Assembly: GCF_036634175.1 (NCBI RefSeq)
Contig: NZ_JAZIFX010000001.1
Location: 4,650,001-4,714,000, forward strand
Length of the DNA stretch: 64,000 bases
From: Streptomyces sp. P9-A2
Lineage (GTDB): Bacteria > Actinomycetota > Actinomycetes > Streptomycetales > Streptomycetaceae
Reading direction: 5' to 3'
Part shown: piece by piece, positions 1 to 8,162 of the stretch
Position numbering within the stretch: position 1 is the first letter of the stretch
Layout of the letters: every line of letters begins with the position of its first letter
Notes under the pieces: model-generated
Told to the model about the DNA's origin: nothing
Databases searched by the model: none
Seen by the model: the letters and a program-made list of their open reading frames with translations, nothing else
Translations under genes and position numbers: made by a program

Positions 1-1611
1 GACCCCGACAGGTTCCGGTCCTGGCTGGTCGCCATCACCATGAACCAGATACGTCACCACTGGCGCAGCGAGAGCCACGGCGGGGCGGCGCCGGTCCGTT
101 CGGGCCTGCACGACGCGTACGACGTCGCCGACCCGGGCGCCGACTTCGTGGACCTGACGATCCTGCGGCTCGGACTGGAGGGCCAGCGGCGCGAGGCCGC
201 CGAGGCCACCCGCTGGCTGGACCCCGACGACCAGGCGCTGTTGTCGCTGTGGTGGCTGGAGGCGGCGGGCGAGCTGACGCGGGCCGAGGTCGCCGCCGCG
301 CTGGAACTGCCGCCGCAGCACACCGCGGTGCGCGTGCAGCGGATGAAGGCCCAACTGGAGACGGCCCGGCTGGTGGTGCGGGCGCTGTCCGCGCAGCCGC
401 GCTGCGTCCTGCTGGACGACCTGACGGAGGCCTGGGACGGCGTCCCCTCGGCCCTCTGGCGCAAGCGCATCGCACGCCACGCCCGGGACTGCACCGTCTG
501 CGCGGGCTTCCAGTCGGGGCTGGTCCCGGCGGAGGGACTGCTGGTCGGACTGGGACTGGTGCCGGTGGCGGCGGGCCTGCTCGCCGCTCTCGGCACCGGG
601 GCCGGGACGACGAAGGCGGTGCCGGTGTCCTTCGCGAGCCACGCGCCGGCGGACTCGGAGGACATACCGACAGGGCCGTACGGGGACACGGGCGGCCCGG
701 CGCCCGCCGGTTCCCCGGCCGAGCCCCTCGCAACGGTGGAGGTGGGCCGCCGCGCGAACCGCCACCCCAGCGGCCGTACCAGCGGCAATGGCCGTACGGA
801 CGGCCCCGCGGGCAGCCGCGCGCAGAGCCGCGCACGGCGTCGGCGAAGCAGGAACATCGTGGCCGTGGCCGCGGCGCTGCTCGTCACCGGCGGCGCGATA
901 TCCGGGTGGGTCCTCCTGACGCCGGACGGCGAAGCGGACAAGGTGCAGTCGGCCTCGACGGGCGCCCCGGAGGAAACCGTCTCCGAGCCGTCGTCGCCGG
1001 ACCCTTCCGTCTCGTCCTCCGCTTCGCCCTCCCCCTCCCCCTCCTCCTCCCCTTCCGCTTCGTCCTCCCCCTCGGCCTCCGCCTCCCCGGACGCCTCACG
1101 CAAGCCGAAGCCCTCGGCCACACCGAGCGCCGAGGCGACCCGTACGAAGTCCGCCCCCGCGGCCCCCGTACAGCCGGAGAAGACGACGACGCGCCCCCAG
1201 GCGGCACCGACCACCGCGTCCGCGCCCGCGGCCGCTCCGGGAGGCAGCAGCGCCACTCAGGTCCTGGCCCTCACCAACGCCGAGCGTGCCGCGGCGGGCT
1301 GCTCACCGGTGACGCTCGACAACCGGCTGAACGAGGCGGCCCAACTGCACAGCGAGGACATGTCCGCCAACGACTACTTCTCCCACACCGGGCAGAACGG
1401 CAGCAGTTTCGTCGACCGGGTCACGGCGCAGGGTCACCCGAGCCCGGGCGCCGAGAACATCGCCCGCGGCCAGAGCTCCGCCGAGAGCGTCATGGAGGCG
1501 TGGATGAACTCCGAGGGCCACCGCGCGAACATCCTCAACTGCTCGCTCACAACGATGGGCGTCGGAGTGGTCACGAGCGACTGGACCTGGACCCAGGTCT
1601 TCGGCCGCTGA
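1..1611 (+). CDS. ECF sigma-like protein fused to zinc-finger motif, TM segment and CAP domain (5' partial)
   Basis: The frame is already open at base 1, so the start lies off the window. The first residues (FRSWLVAIT, then NQIRHHWR) resemble the end of ECF sigma region 2, and a region 4-like helix-turn-helix follows (GELTRAEVAAALELPP). Next comes an H-x3-C-x2-C motif (HARDCTVC), the zinc-binding signature of anti-sigma factors. One hydrophobic segment (about nt 860-920) leads to a long Ser/Pro linker and a C-terminal CAP/SCP domain (LTNAERAAAGC, HSEDMSANDYFSH, GENIARG, WMNSEGHRANIL). The CAP domain should lie outside the membrane and the sigma part inside, so one polypeptide may couple sensing to transcription. 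The fusion is seen directly. Sigma activity is inferred, because most of region 2 is missing from the window. Confidence 0.85.
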   Translation, partial: DPDRFRSWLVAITMNQIRHHWRSESHGGAAPVRSGLHDAYDVADPGADFVDLTILRLGLEGQRREAAEATRWLDPDDQALLSLWWLEAAGELTRAEVAAALELPPQHTAVRVQRMKAQLETARLVVRALSAQPRCVLLDDLTEAWDGVPSALWRKRIARHARDCTVCAGFQSGLVPAEGLLVGLGLVPVAAGLLAALGTGAGTTKAVPVSFASHAPADSEDIPTGPYGDTGGPAPAGSPAEPLATVEVGRRANRHPSGRTSGNGRTDGPAGSRAQSRARRRRSRNIVAVAAALLVTGGAISGWVLLTPDGEADKVQSASTGAPEETVSEPSSPDPSVSSSASPSPSPSSSPSASSSPSASASPDASRKPKPSATPSAEATRTKSAPAAPVQPEKTTTRPQAAPTTASAPAAAPGGSSATQVLALTNAERAAAGCSPVTLDNRLNEAAQLHSEDMSANDYFSHTGQNGSSFVDRVTAQGHPSPGAENIARGQSSAESVMEAWMNSEGHRANILNCSLTTMGVGVVTSDWTWTQVFGR

Positions 1612-2134
1612 CCGGGGTCGCCGACCACCGGATGCCCTGCCGGCCCGGCGCCGGCGCGCGCAGGACGGGGGGAGGCCGCACGCTCAGTGCTGGGACGGAG
1701 ACAGACGGGTGAGCTCTCCCTGGGGGCCGGACAGGGAGAGTGCTTCCGCGGACCGGCTGTCGGCGCTGCCGATACAGTGCGGCACGCGGGTCCGGCCCCC
1801 AACTCCCCTGCCTCGGACGGGACTTTCGGCCCGTCTCCGCGCGGTACCTCCAAACCCCGTTCCCGTTCCCGTTCCCCGCGGCCGGGTCCTGCGGGCTGAC
1901 ATACCGCGACGCCGGCCGGCGAGACCGGCACCGGCACCGTCCTGCTTGTTCGACGGACCGCTTCGACGGACCGCCCCGTGAGTGCCCCGCCGTACGACGA
2001 CCGAAGCCATCGGACATGCTCGTGCGTCAGCGGTCCCGCCAAGGTCGTGCCGAGGCCACCGGACGACTTTCGTCGTCGGCCGGTGCGACCAAGGGCCACT
2101 GCGCCGGCCGTCCGGAGGGTTCTAACGTGAGCGC
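1612..2134. other. intergenic gap, no gene seen
   Basis: About 520 bases separate the sigma-CAP gene from the kinase gene. Frames open here on both strands encode low-complexity Arg/Pro/Gly peptides without recognisable domains, so I read them as GC-rich noise. A short iteration of gttccc lies near 1857-1880. The kinase promoter is presumably at the right edge, but I see no convincing -35/-10 pair. Confidence 0.5.
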
Positions 2135-3946
2135 GTGACTCGTGTGGACTCCATGACTTCGGCAGCGTCGGCTCTGTGGGTACCGGTGGTGAGGGCGCGC
2201 TGGGCGTCCCGGTCGACCGCACCGGTGCGGAACCTCTTCGCTCCCGGCATGTGGCCCGCCCGGCGCATCGTGGGCGAGTCGCTGCTGAGTTCGGCCCTGG
2301 TCCTGCCGGCGATGGGTCTTGAACTACTGGACGACGGAAGCCTGATACGGGCCGTCGGTGTCGGACTGGCGATCGGGCTGCTCTCGCCGCTGCGCCGGGT
2401 GCTGCCCGCGACCGCACTGCTGGCGACCGCCGTCGGCTCCGCGGTGATCACCGGATTGGCGCCGTTCCTTCTCGTCGCCGCCTGGTCGGCCGGGCGGCGG
2501 ATCGGCGGACTCGGCAGGGCCTCCGGTGTCTTTGCCCTGGCTTATGCCCTCGCCTTCGGTTCAGACCTGTGGAACCTGCCCCACTTCTCCCTGCCCTTCC
2601 TGGCCTTCGGTGCCCTGTTGCTGCTGGTCATGATCGTCGTGCCGGGCCTCGCCGGACACTACTGGGCGCAGCGCCGGACCCTGGCCGACACCCTCGGCGA
2701 GTACCACGCCCAACTCGTCCGCGAACGCGAGATCATCGCCGAGCACGCCCGGATACGGGAGCGTCAGCGCATCGCGCACGACATGCACGACAGCCTCGGC
2801 CACCAGCTCGCGCTGATCGCGGTGCACACCGGCGCGCTGGAGGTCGACCCGGCACTGACCGGACGGCAGCACGAGGCGGTCGGTGTGCTGCGCGAGGCCT
2901 CGGTGGCCGCGATGCACGAACTGCGCGACGTGGTAGGGGTGTTGCGGGACAACGCCGAGGCGACCGACCCCGAGGGCGCCCCGGGGGCCGCGGAACCGGA
3001 CGGTGAGAACCCCACACAGCGGTCACGCGGCGTGGCCGGTATCGACAGCCTGGTGGAGACCTCCCGAAAAGCTGGTACGCCCGTGGAGTTGCTGCGCTCG
3101 GGTGAAGAGCATCCCCTCAACCCCACCGCCGGCCACGCGGCGTACCGGCTGGTCCAGGAGGGCCTGACCAACGCGCACAAGCACGCCCCCGGCGCCTCGA
3201 TCACCGTCGGCCTGCGGTACGAGCCGGACTCGCTGGTCGTCGAGGTCGCCAACGGCCCGGCGGCGGAGCCCGCGCACCCCGACGTGGCGAGCGGCGGCCA
3301 GGGGCTGACCGGGCTGGGGGAGCGGGCCCGGCTCGTCGGCGGCATGGTGCACGCGGGCCCCACGGAGGACGGCGGGTTCCGGCTGGCGGGCGTACTGCCG
3401 TACACGTCACCGGGTGCCGGCTTTCCGAAGCCGGCACCCGGTGCGGCCTCGACGACGTTCGTCGCACGCACGGACGACTTCCGGGCGCAGAACTCGGCGG
3501 GCCTCTCCGGTCAGAGTGATCCGGTCATCGAACGGATCGCTCTCCCCAAGGAGTTGGCCAAGGCAATGAACAGGAACAAGACGCACAACGGAGTGGCCGT
3601 CGGATGCGGAGTGGCGGCCCTGGTCGTCCTGTTGCTGGGGATCGCGGTGGCCGTCGGAGCGGTGTTCCTCTTCCGCGAGGTGGACAAGAGCATGATGGAG
3701 CCGAAGGAGTACGACGCCATCGAGGTCGGTCAGGCCGAGGCGGAGGTCCGCGACCGACTGCCCGACGGTGAATCGTTCCTGACCGGGAACCTGGAGAAGG
3801 GCGCGCCCCCCGTGCCCGCGGGGGCGAAATGCCTCAGCATCCCCTCCACGGAGGTCGGGGACGACTGGGACAGGGAACCGGCGTACCGGTTCTGCTTCAA
3901 GGACGGAAAGCTGATCGAGAAGAAGTCCTTCGAGGCCGAGGTCTAG
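2135..3946 (+). CDS. HisKA_3-type sensor histidine kinase with C-terminal membrane extension
   Basis: This is the sensor kinase of a two-component pair with the response regulator 207 bp downstream. Several hydrophobic segments occupy roughly residues 45-190. The dimerisation/phosphoacceptor helix follows (RERQRIAHDMHDSLGHQ), with His218 the likely phosphorylated residue, then an HATPase domain with N-box (EGLTNAHKHA) and G-box (GQGLTGLGERARLVGG). The ATPase fold ends near residue 430, but the protein continues for about 170 residues. That extension has another membrane segment (about residues 485-512) and a short, probably external domain with two Cys. The GTG start was chosen because it begins the open reading; an ATG lies six codons further in. 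The extension is unusual for this family and might sense a signal or be a fused former neighbour. Confidence 0.88.
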   Translation: MTRVDSMTSAASALWVPVVRARWASRSTAPVRNLFAPGMWPARRIVGESLLSSALVLPAMGLELLDDGSLIRAVGVGLAIGLLSPLRRVLPATALLATAVGSAVITGLAPFLLVAAWSAGRRIGGLGRASGVFALAYALAFGSDLWNLPHFSLPFLAFGALLLLVMIVVPGLAGHYWAQRRTLADTLGEYHAQLVREREIIAEHARIRERQRIAHDMHDSLGHQLALIAVHTGALEVDPALTGRQHEAVGVLREASVAAMHELRDVVGVLRDNAEATDPEGAPGAAEPDGENPTQRSRGVAGIDSLVETSRKAGTPVELLRSGEEHPLNPTAGHAAYRLVQEGLTNAHKHAPGASITVGLRYEPDSLVVEVANGPAAEPAHPDVASGGQGLTGLGERARLVGGMVHAGPTEDGGFRLAGVLPYTSPGAGFPKPAPGAASTTFVARTDDFRAQNSAGLSGQSDPVIERIALPKELAKAMNRNKTHNGVAVGCGVAALVVLLLGIAVAVGAVFLFREVDKSMMEPKEYDAIEVGQAEAEVRDRLPDGESFLTGNLEKGAPPVPAGAKCLSIPSTEVGDDWDREPAYRFCFKDGKLIEKKSFEAEV

Positions 3947-3975
3947 AACGAGGGACGAAGATCCCGCCCGCCCTG

Positions 3976-4030
3976 CGGACAGACGGGCGGACAGATGGAC
4001 GGACAGACGGGCGGACAGACGGGCGGACGG
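3976..4030. repeat. 12-bp tandem repeat in kinase-regulator spacer
   Basis: The unit cggacagacggg occurs at 3976-3987, 4000-4011 and 4012-4023, with a variant at 3988-3999 (cggacagatgga) and a partial copy at 4024-4030. The array lies 30 bp after the kinase stop and about 125 bp before the regulator start. Confidence 0.9.
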
Positions 4031-4153
4031 CGTGGCTTGCGCGGCGGCCCTGGCGAGCGGGAACCCGATGCCTCGCCGTAAGGCGGGCGTTTGGATCGGG
4101 GATGATGACCGGGTGCTCGCAGGTATGGCCGCTCAGGACCGCACGGGAGAGTC

Positions 4154-4807
4154 GTGATCAGGGTTCTCGTCACGGATGACGAACCGCTCATTCGGGCAGG
4201 CATCAGGATGATCCTCGCCTCGGCCGACGACATCGAGGTCGTCGCCGAGGGGGCGAACGGCAGGGAGGCGGTCGAACTCGCCCGCACCCAGCGCGTCGAC
4301 GTCGCGCTGCTCGACCTCCAGATGCCGGTCATGGACGGGCTGACGGCCCTGGCCGAACTGCACCGGGCCGCCCCTCGGGTGCGCGTGCTGATCCTGACGA
4401 CGTTCGGCGAACAGCGGAACGTGCTGCGCGCCCTGGCCGAGGGAAGCGCGGGTTTCCTGTTGAAGGACTCGGCGCCCGCGGAACTCATACGCGCGGTACG
4501 GGCGGCGGCGGCCGGCGAGGCGTACCTGTCCCCCGGCGCCACCCGGCACGTCGTGGACTCGCTGGCCTCCGGCGGAACGGCACGGCGTGCCGAGCAGGCC
4601 CGCCGCCGGCTCGAGAAACTGACCGACCGCGAACGCGAGGTCCTGGCCCTGCTGGGCGAGGGTCTGTCCAACGCGGACGCCGGTCAGCGGATCCACATGA
4701 GCGAGGCCACGGTCAAGACGTACGTGAGCCGCATCCTCGCCAAGCTGGAGTGCGAGAACCGGGTCCAGGCCGCACTACTGGCCCGGGACGCCGGCCTCGG
4801 AGCCTGA
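4154..4807 (+). CDS. NarL/FixJ-family response regulator
   Basis: The protein has 217 residues. An N-terminal receiver domain (acid pair D8-D9, phosphoacceptor D54 in LLDLQMP, conserved K in LLKDSAP) is joined to a C-terminal LuxR-type helix-turn-helix (LTDREREVLALLGEG, MSEATVKTYVSRILAKL). Length and order are standard for the family. The GTG start follows a gggaga ribosome-binding site, and the sequence MIRVLVTDDEPL is the canonical N terminus. It is the likely partner of the kinase just upstream. The target genes cannot be read from the sequence; the 12-bp repeats upstream are a possible autoregulatory site. Confidence 0.93.
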   Translation: MIRVLVTDDEPLIRAGIRMILASADDIEVVAEGANGREAVELARTQRVDVALLDLQMPVMDGLTALAELHRAAPRVRVLILTTFGEQRNVLRALAEGSAGFLLKDSAPAELIRAVRAAAAGEAYLSPGATRHVVDSLASGGTARRAEQARRRLEKLTDREREVLALLGEGLSNADAGQRIHMSEATVKTYVSRILAKLECENRVQAALLARDAGLGA

Positions 4808-4897
4808 CGGTGGTTTCGGAGCCTGACGGCAGTTTCGGGGTCTGACGGCGACCGTCCTGCCCCCGGGACCGAGGCCCTGTCGCCGGGCACATGACGA

Positions 4898-4921
4898 GGG
4901 CGGGACCCGGAAGTCCCGCCC
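4898..4921. terminator. stem-loop downstream of target-gene remnant
   Basis: The perfect 9-bp stem gggcgggac / gtcccgccc encloses a 6-base loop. It lies just outside the left copy of the 76-bp repeat. It is probably the original terminator of the gene whose 3' end was displaced by integration, because a similar hairpin lies in the same relative position at the other end (12178-12201). Confidence 0.6.
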
Positions 4922-4951
4922 GAATTCCGTGAAACCCCGGCTCGGACCAGC

Positions 4952-5027
4952 TCAGGGCCACACCAGGCAGTACGGCTGGTGCCCCGCCTCGTGCAGCCGG
5001 TGCGAGAAGTCCTGCCATTCGTGGAGC
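4952..5027. repeat. left 76-bp direct repeat (attachment-site copy)
   Basis: This stretch is identical base for base to 12222-12297. Here it is an orphan: on the minus strand it encodes only the last 25 codons of the target gene, with no gene body attached. It is therefore the displaced original 3' end. The flanks diverge sharply at both edges. Confidence 0.92.
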
Positions 5028-5356
5028 GATTGGCGGAGACGGGGCGCTGACCTGGGGTTTCTTGGAGGTATACGCGTTGACCTGCGGAAACGGCTCTTGT
5101 TAGTTCTCACTGTTCGGCGGCGTTTCCCAGGCTCATGTGCCCTGGATGTGCCTTGGATGTGCCCTCGCGGGCGCTTTGGCGCGGCACGTCGATGAGGGCT
5201 TCACACAGGGATCCGGCATCGTCCAGGGCTCGACGGCACATGGTGTCGGTGAGTACGAGGCGCTGGCCGATCCGCGGTGAGGCTCTCGAACGGCCTGGCG
5301 CGGTCCAGCAGTGCGAGGATCCGTCTGAGGTATTGATCCTTCCTCAGTAGTGGTTG
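5028..5356. other. left end of element, non-coding or decayed
   Basis: No gene was recognised. The stretch holds the sequence ctgacctggggttt (5047-5060), an exact inverted copy of bases 12212-12225 at the other end, and the three 11-bp iterons at 5135-5167. The frames that are open here give no family-like peptide. A cut-off relic of the arsT gene begins just to the right. Confidence 0.5.
5135..5167. repeat. three 11-bp iterons, candidate integrase arm sites (left)
   Basis: The units atgtgccctgg, atgtgccttgg and atgtgccctcg lie head to tail at 5135, 5146 and 5157, about 110 bp inside the left repeat. Two more copies of the same motif lie about 75 bp inside the right repeat. Paired arm-type iterons on both sides of a core are a hallmark of tyrosine-integrase attP regions. 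Binding is inferred. Confidence 0.7.
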
Positions 5357-5467
5357 TCACGGCTTGAGCTGGGCCCGGGCCGTGTAGAGGGCAGCGGTGT
5401 ATCCGGCAGGGCCGGAGCCGATGACGATGACCTCGCGCACGTCGTCGGCTTGGGTCACGGAGTTCAC
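5357..5467 (-). pseudogene. arsT: truncated thioredoxin reductase (arsT remnant)
   Basis: Only 36 codons remain. They encode the N-terminal FAD-binding motif of a TrxB/ArsT-type reductase (EVIVIGSGPAGYTAALYTAR), then QLKP and a stop, where a full enzyme runs to about 320 residues. The GTG start overlaps the arsC stop as GTGA, so the two genes were translationally coupled. The break point lies near the left end of the element, suggesting a deletion during or after integration. Arsenate reduction by ArsC must now rely on a reductase encoded elsewhere, if it works. Confidence 0.75.
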
Positions 5468-5877
5468 GCCTCCTGCTTGGCGTCGATCTCGGCGATGAGC
5501 GCCTCGATGCGGGTCTTGATCCCGTCGCGGATGGGGCGGACGGCTTCGACGCCCTTGCCGGCCGGGTCTTCCAGGGCCCAGTCGAGGTACTTCTTGCCGG
5601 GGAAGATGGGGCAGGCGTCGCCGCAGCCCATGGTGATGACGTAGTCGGACGCCTGGACGGCCTCGGTGGTGAGGATCTTCGGCTTGGCGTCGGCGATGTC
5701 GATGCCGACTTCCTCCATCGCCTCGACGGCGGCGGGATTGACCTGGTCGCCGGGGACGGAGCCGGCGGAACGGACCTCGATCCGGTCGCCTGCGAGGTGG
5801 TTGAGGAATCCGGCGGCCATTTGCGAGCGGCCGGCGTTGTGGACGCAGACGAACAGCACGGAGGGCTTGTCGGACAT
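5464..5877 (-). CDS. arsC: arsenate reductase, LMW-phosphatase fold
   Basis: The product of 137 residues reduces arsenate to arsenite in the cytoplasm so that the efflux pump can export it. It starts with the low-molecular-weight phosphatase loop VCVHNAGRSQM (Cys, Asn and Arg of the active site) and keeps the later motifs GDACPIFPGKKYLDW and the Asp of the EDPAGK stretch. In actinobacteria this family is usually mycothiol- or thioredoxin-linked; the co-encoded arsT remnant points to thioredoxin. The ATG at 5877 fits the family N terminus, better than longer in-frame starts. The gene is divergent from arsR across an 88-bp control region. Confidence 0.9.
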   Translation of the reverse strand: MSDKPSVLFVCVHNAGRSQMAAGFLNHLAGDRIEVRSAGSVPGDQVNPAAVEAMEEVGIDIADAKPKILTTEAVQASDYVITMGCGDACPIFPGKKYLDWALEDPAGKGVEAVRPIRDGIKTRIEALIAEIDAKQEA

Positions 5878-5928
5878 CAGAGGTCTCTCTTGTCTCACGG
5901 GATCAGGTGCACGTGAGGTCAGCACCCG

Positions 5929-5945
5929 GTGGTGTCAGCCACCAC
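5929..5945. promoter_or_regulatory. dyad between arsC and arsR, candidate ArsR operator
   Basis: The perfect inverted repeat gtggtg-tcagc-caccac lies in the 88-bp divergent spacer, 20 bp before the arsR start and about 50 bp before the arsC start. One ArsR dimer bound here could control both directions. Position and symmetry are seen; binding is inferred. Confidence 0.5.
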
Positions 5946-5965
5946 TGATGTGAAACTATCAGCCC

Positions 5966-6274
5966 ATGATGACGTCAGTTGACACTGACCTGATCCGGGT
6001 TCTCGCCGACCCGCTCAGGCTCCGAATCGTGACCCTGCTCGCCCGAGAGACGCTGTGCACCACCCACCTGGTGGAGGAGACCGGCGCCCGGCAGACCAAC
6101 CTCTCCAACCATCTACGGGTGCTGCGCGAGGCCGGGGTGGTGGAGACCGAGCCGTGCGGCCGGTACACGTACTACAAGCTGCGCCCCGACGTCATCGCCA
6201 CGCTCGCCGGGCAGTTCGCCGACCTGGCCGAGTCCGCCCGTACCGCCGCCGAGAACAAGAGGGCCTGTCCGTGA
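5966..6274 (+). CDS. arsR: ArsR-family metalloregulator (first copy)
   Basis: The 102-residue winged-helix repressor has the family core (VLADPLRLRIVTLLA, TNLSNHLRVLREAGVVE, GRYTYYKL). It lacks the classical CxC pair of the alpha-3 metal site; instead there are single cysteines at 31, 64 and 101, so its arsenite site must differ from the E. coli type. The second regulator in the element has the CVC motif, so the two probably sense or bind differently. It is divergent from arsC and overlaps the arsenite permease gene as GTGA, making an arsR-acr3 operon. Confidence 0.9.
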   Translation: MMTSVDTDLIRVLADPLRLRIVTLLARETLCTTHLVEETGARQTNLSNHLRVLREAGVVETEPCGRYTYYKLRPDVIATLAGQFADLAESARTAAENKRACP

Positions 6275-7380
6275 CCCGCACCGAAGCACCCGCGACCACC
6301 GGCGTGGAAACGTCGATCGCCGCGAAGATGTCGACCCTCGACCGCTTCCTCGCGGTGTGGATCCTGCTCGCCATGGCCCTCGGCCTCGGCCTCGGCCGCG
6401 CCGTTCCCGGCCTGAACGACGCCCTGGCGAAGGTCGAGATCGGCGGCATCTCGCTGCCCATCGCCGTCGGCCTGCTGGTCATGATGTACCCGGTCCTGGC
6501 CAAGGTCCGCTACGACAAGCTCGACGCGGTCACCGGCGACCGGAAACTGATGGTCTCCTCGCTGGTCGTCAACTGGCTCGTCGGCCCGGCGGTGATGTTC
6601 GCCCTTGCCTGGATCTTCCTGCCGGACCTGCCCGAGTACCGCACCGGCCTGATCATCGTCGGCCTGGCCCGCTGCATCGCCATGGTCATCATCTGGAACG
6701 ACCTCGCCTGCGGCGACCGCGAGGCCGCCGCCGTCCTGGTCGCCCTCAACAGCGTCTTCCAGGTCCTGGCCTTCGGCCTGCTGGGCTGGTTCTACCTCGA
6801 CCTCCTGCCCGGCTGGCTGGGCCTCGGCGACGGCGAGAACCTCGACATCTCCATGTGGCAGATCGCCCTGAACGTCGTCGTCTTCCTCGGCGTCCCGTTG
6901 CTCGCGGGGTTCCTCACCCGCCGCATCGGCGAGAAGAGGATGGGCCGCGAGCGGTACGAGAACGGCTTCCTGCCGAAGATCGGTCCCTGGGGGCTGTACG
7001 GGCTGCTCTTCACGATCGTCATCCTCTTCGCCCTGCAGGGGAGGACCATCACCTCGCAGCCGCTGGACGTCGCCCGCATCGCGCTGCCGCTGCTCGTGTA
7101 CTTCACCGTCATGTGGTTCGGCACGTTCGCCCTCGGCAAGGCGATCGGCCTGGCCTACGACCGGACCACCACCCTCGCCTTCACCGCGGCGGGCAACAAC
7201 TTCGAACTGGCCATCGCGGTCGCCATCGCCACCTTCGGCGTCACCTCCGGCCAGGCCCTGTCCGGCGTGGTCGGCCCGCTGATCGAGGTGCCGATCCTGG
7301 TCGGCCTGATCTACGTGTCCCTGGCCTGGCGCAAGAAGTTCGCCCCGTCCGCACTGACCGCCGACGGAGGACGCCCCTGA
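6271..7380 (+). CDS. arsB: ACR3-family arsenite efflux permease
   Basis: The 369-residue protein has about ten membrane segments and the family hallmark LARCIAMVIIWNDLACGD, whose first Cys is the conserved essential residue of ACR3 permeases, plus the conserved GNNFELAIAVA segment. It exports arsenite at the expense of the proton gradient. The GTG start overlaps the arsR stop; an open frame extends upstream of it only through the arsR coding sequence. The gene is full length and appears intact, as do arsC and arsR, so basic arsenite export probably still works. Many databases label ACR3 proteins ArsB, hence the symbol. Confidence 0.92.
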   Translation: MTRTEAPATTGVETSIAAKMSTLDRFLAVWILLAMALGLGLGRAVPGLNDALAKVEIGGISLPIAVGLLVMMYPVLAKVRYDKLDAVTGDRKLMVSSLVVNWLVGPAVMFALAWIFLPDLPEYRTGLIIVGLARCIAMVIIWNDLACGDREAAAVLVALNSVFQVLAFGLLGWFYLDLLPGWLGLGDGENLDISMWQIALNVVVFLGVPLLAGFLTRRIGEKRMGRERYENGFLPKIGPWGLYGLLFTIVILFALQGRTITSQPLDVARIALPLLVYFTVMWFGTFALGKAIGLAYDRTTTLAFTAAGNNFELAIAVAIATFGVTSGQALSGVVGPLIEVPILVGLIYVSLAWRKKFAPSALTADGGRP

Positions 7381-7584
7381 TGCATTGCCCCGCGACACGG
7401 CATGCGACGTAGTGGTGATCGGCGGCGGCGGCCGGCAGGCCGGCCCGGGACGCGGCCCGCGAGGTAGCCGAGCTGCTGTGAGCACTGGTGATGGCAAGTG
7501 GAGGCGGCGGGCCGTCCCCGGCCGCTCGGCGTCGAGCGGCCGGGGACTTCCGGCCATGCGATGAGCCCGCCGCCGTCTGCTCGA
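7381..7584. other. decayed spacer with possible flavoprotein N-terminal relic
   Basis: After the permease stop, plus-strand bases around 7395-7445 encode DVVVIGGGGRQAG, which looks like the start of a Rossmann FAD-binding motif. A few codons later RDAAREVAELL ends in a stop at about 7480. These may be scraps of lost cargo genes. The rest shows no gene. Confidence 0.3.
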
Positions 7585-8136
7585 TCATCGAGGACGCCTG
7601 AGCTCCACCACCTTGCCGGTGTCGGCCATGTGATGGCCGGGCTGCGGCGCTCGACGAGAACGACGTCGCGCCACACGCCGTGGTGGTGTCCGATCCGCTC
7701 CCGCGTACCGATGATGCGGAAGCCGTGGCGCTGATGCAGGGTGAGGCTGGCAGTGTTCTCGGGGAAGATCCCGGCCTGGATGGTCCAGATCCCGGCCTGC
7801 TCGGTGGAGTCGATCAGCGTCTTGAGCAGGGCGGAGGCAATGCCGCGGCCGCGTGCGGCGGGGTGGACGTAGACGGAGTGCTCGACCACGCCCACATACG
7901 CGCACCGGTCCGAGACCCTGCTCGCGGCGACCCGGCTCAGCATCGCCCCCCTCGTCCTCGTCAAGGGCGGCGAAGCGGTGCTCGGACAACTTCGCGGCGT
8001 CGTACGTCTCCCAGCTCGGCGCGTTGGTCTCGAACGTGGCGTTGCCCTCGTCGATGCCCGCCTGGTAGATCGCCAGTACCTGGTCGGCGTGCTCCGCCGC
8101 CAACGGCACGACCACCGCACTCAACGCCCCGCTCAC
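7585..8136 (-). pseudogene. GNAT acetyltransferase, ArsN-like, frameshifted
   Basis: The first part (VVPLAAEHADQVLAIYQAG, SWETYDAAKL, HRFAALDEDEG) and the second part (ASRVSDRCAYVGVVEHSVYV, HPAARGRGIASALL, FPENTASLTLHQRHGF, HHGVWRDVVLVERRS) form one acetyltransferase of the phosphinothricin/arsinothricin N-acetyltransferase type, but they lie in different frames. Removing one base from the run of six C at 7946-7951 restores a continuous protein. ArsN1 enzymes acetylate the arsenic antibiotic arsinothricin, which fits the neighbours. The GTG at 8136 follows gaggggaa. It is either a true frameshift mutation or a homopolymer sequencing error. The 3' limit given is that of the first frame. Confidence 0.75.
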
Positions 8137-8162
8137 CGCTTTCCCCTCTGTCCGCCCGGTCG

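Noticed and set aside
4952..5027. tRNA gene as attachment site of the element
   Set aside because: The repeat does not fold as a tRNA and matches codons at the end of a protein gene to the base.
6055..6270. An in-frame upstream extension of the arsenite permease
   Set aside because: It runs through the arsR coding sequence in another frame and reads as Arg/Gly/Pro noise; the GTGA-coupled start at 6271 is normal.
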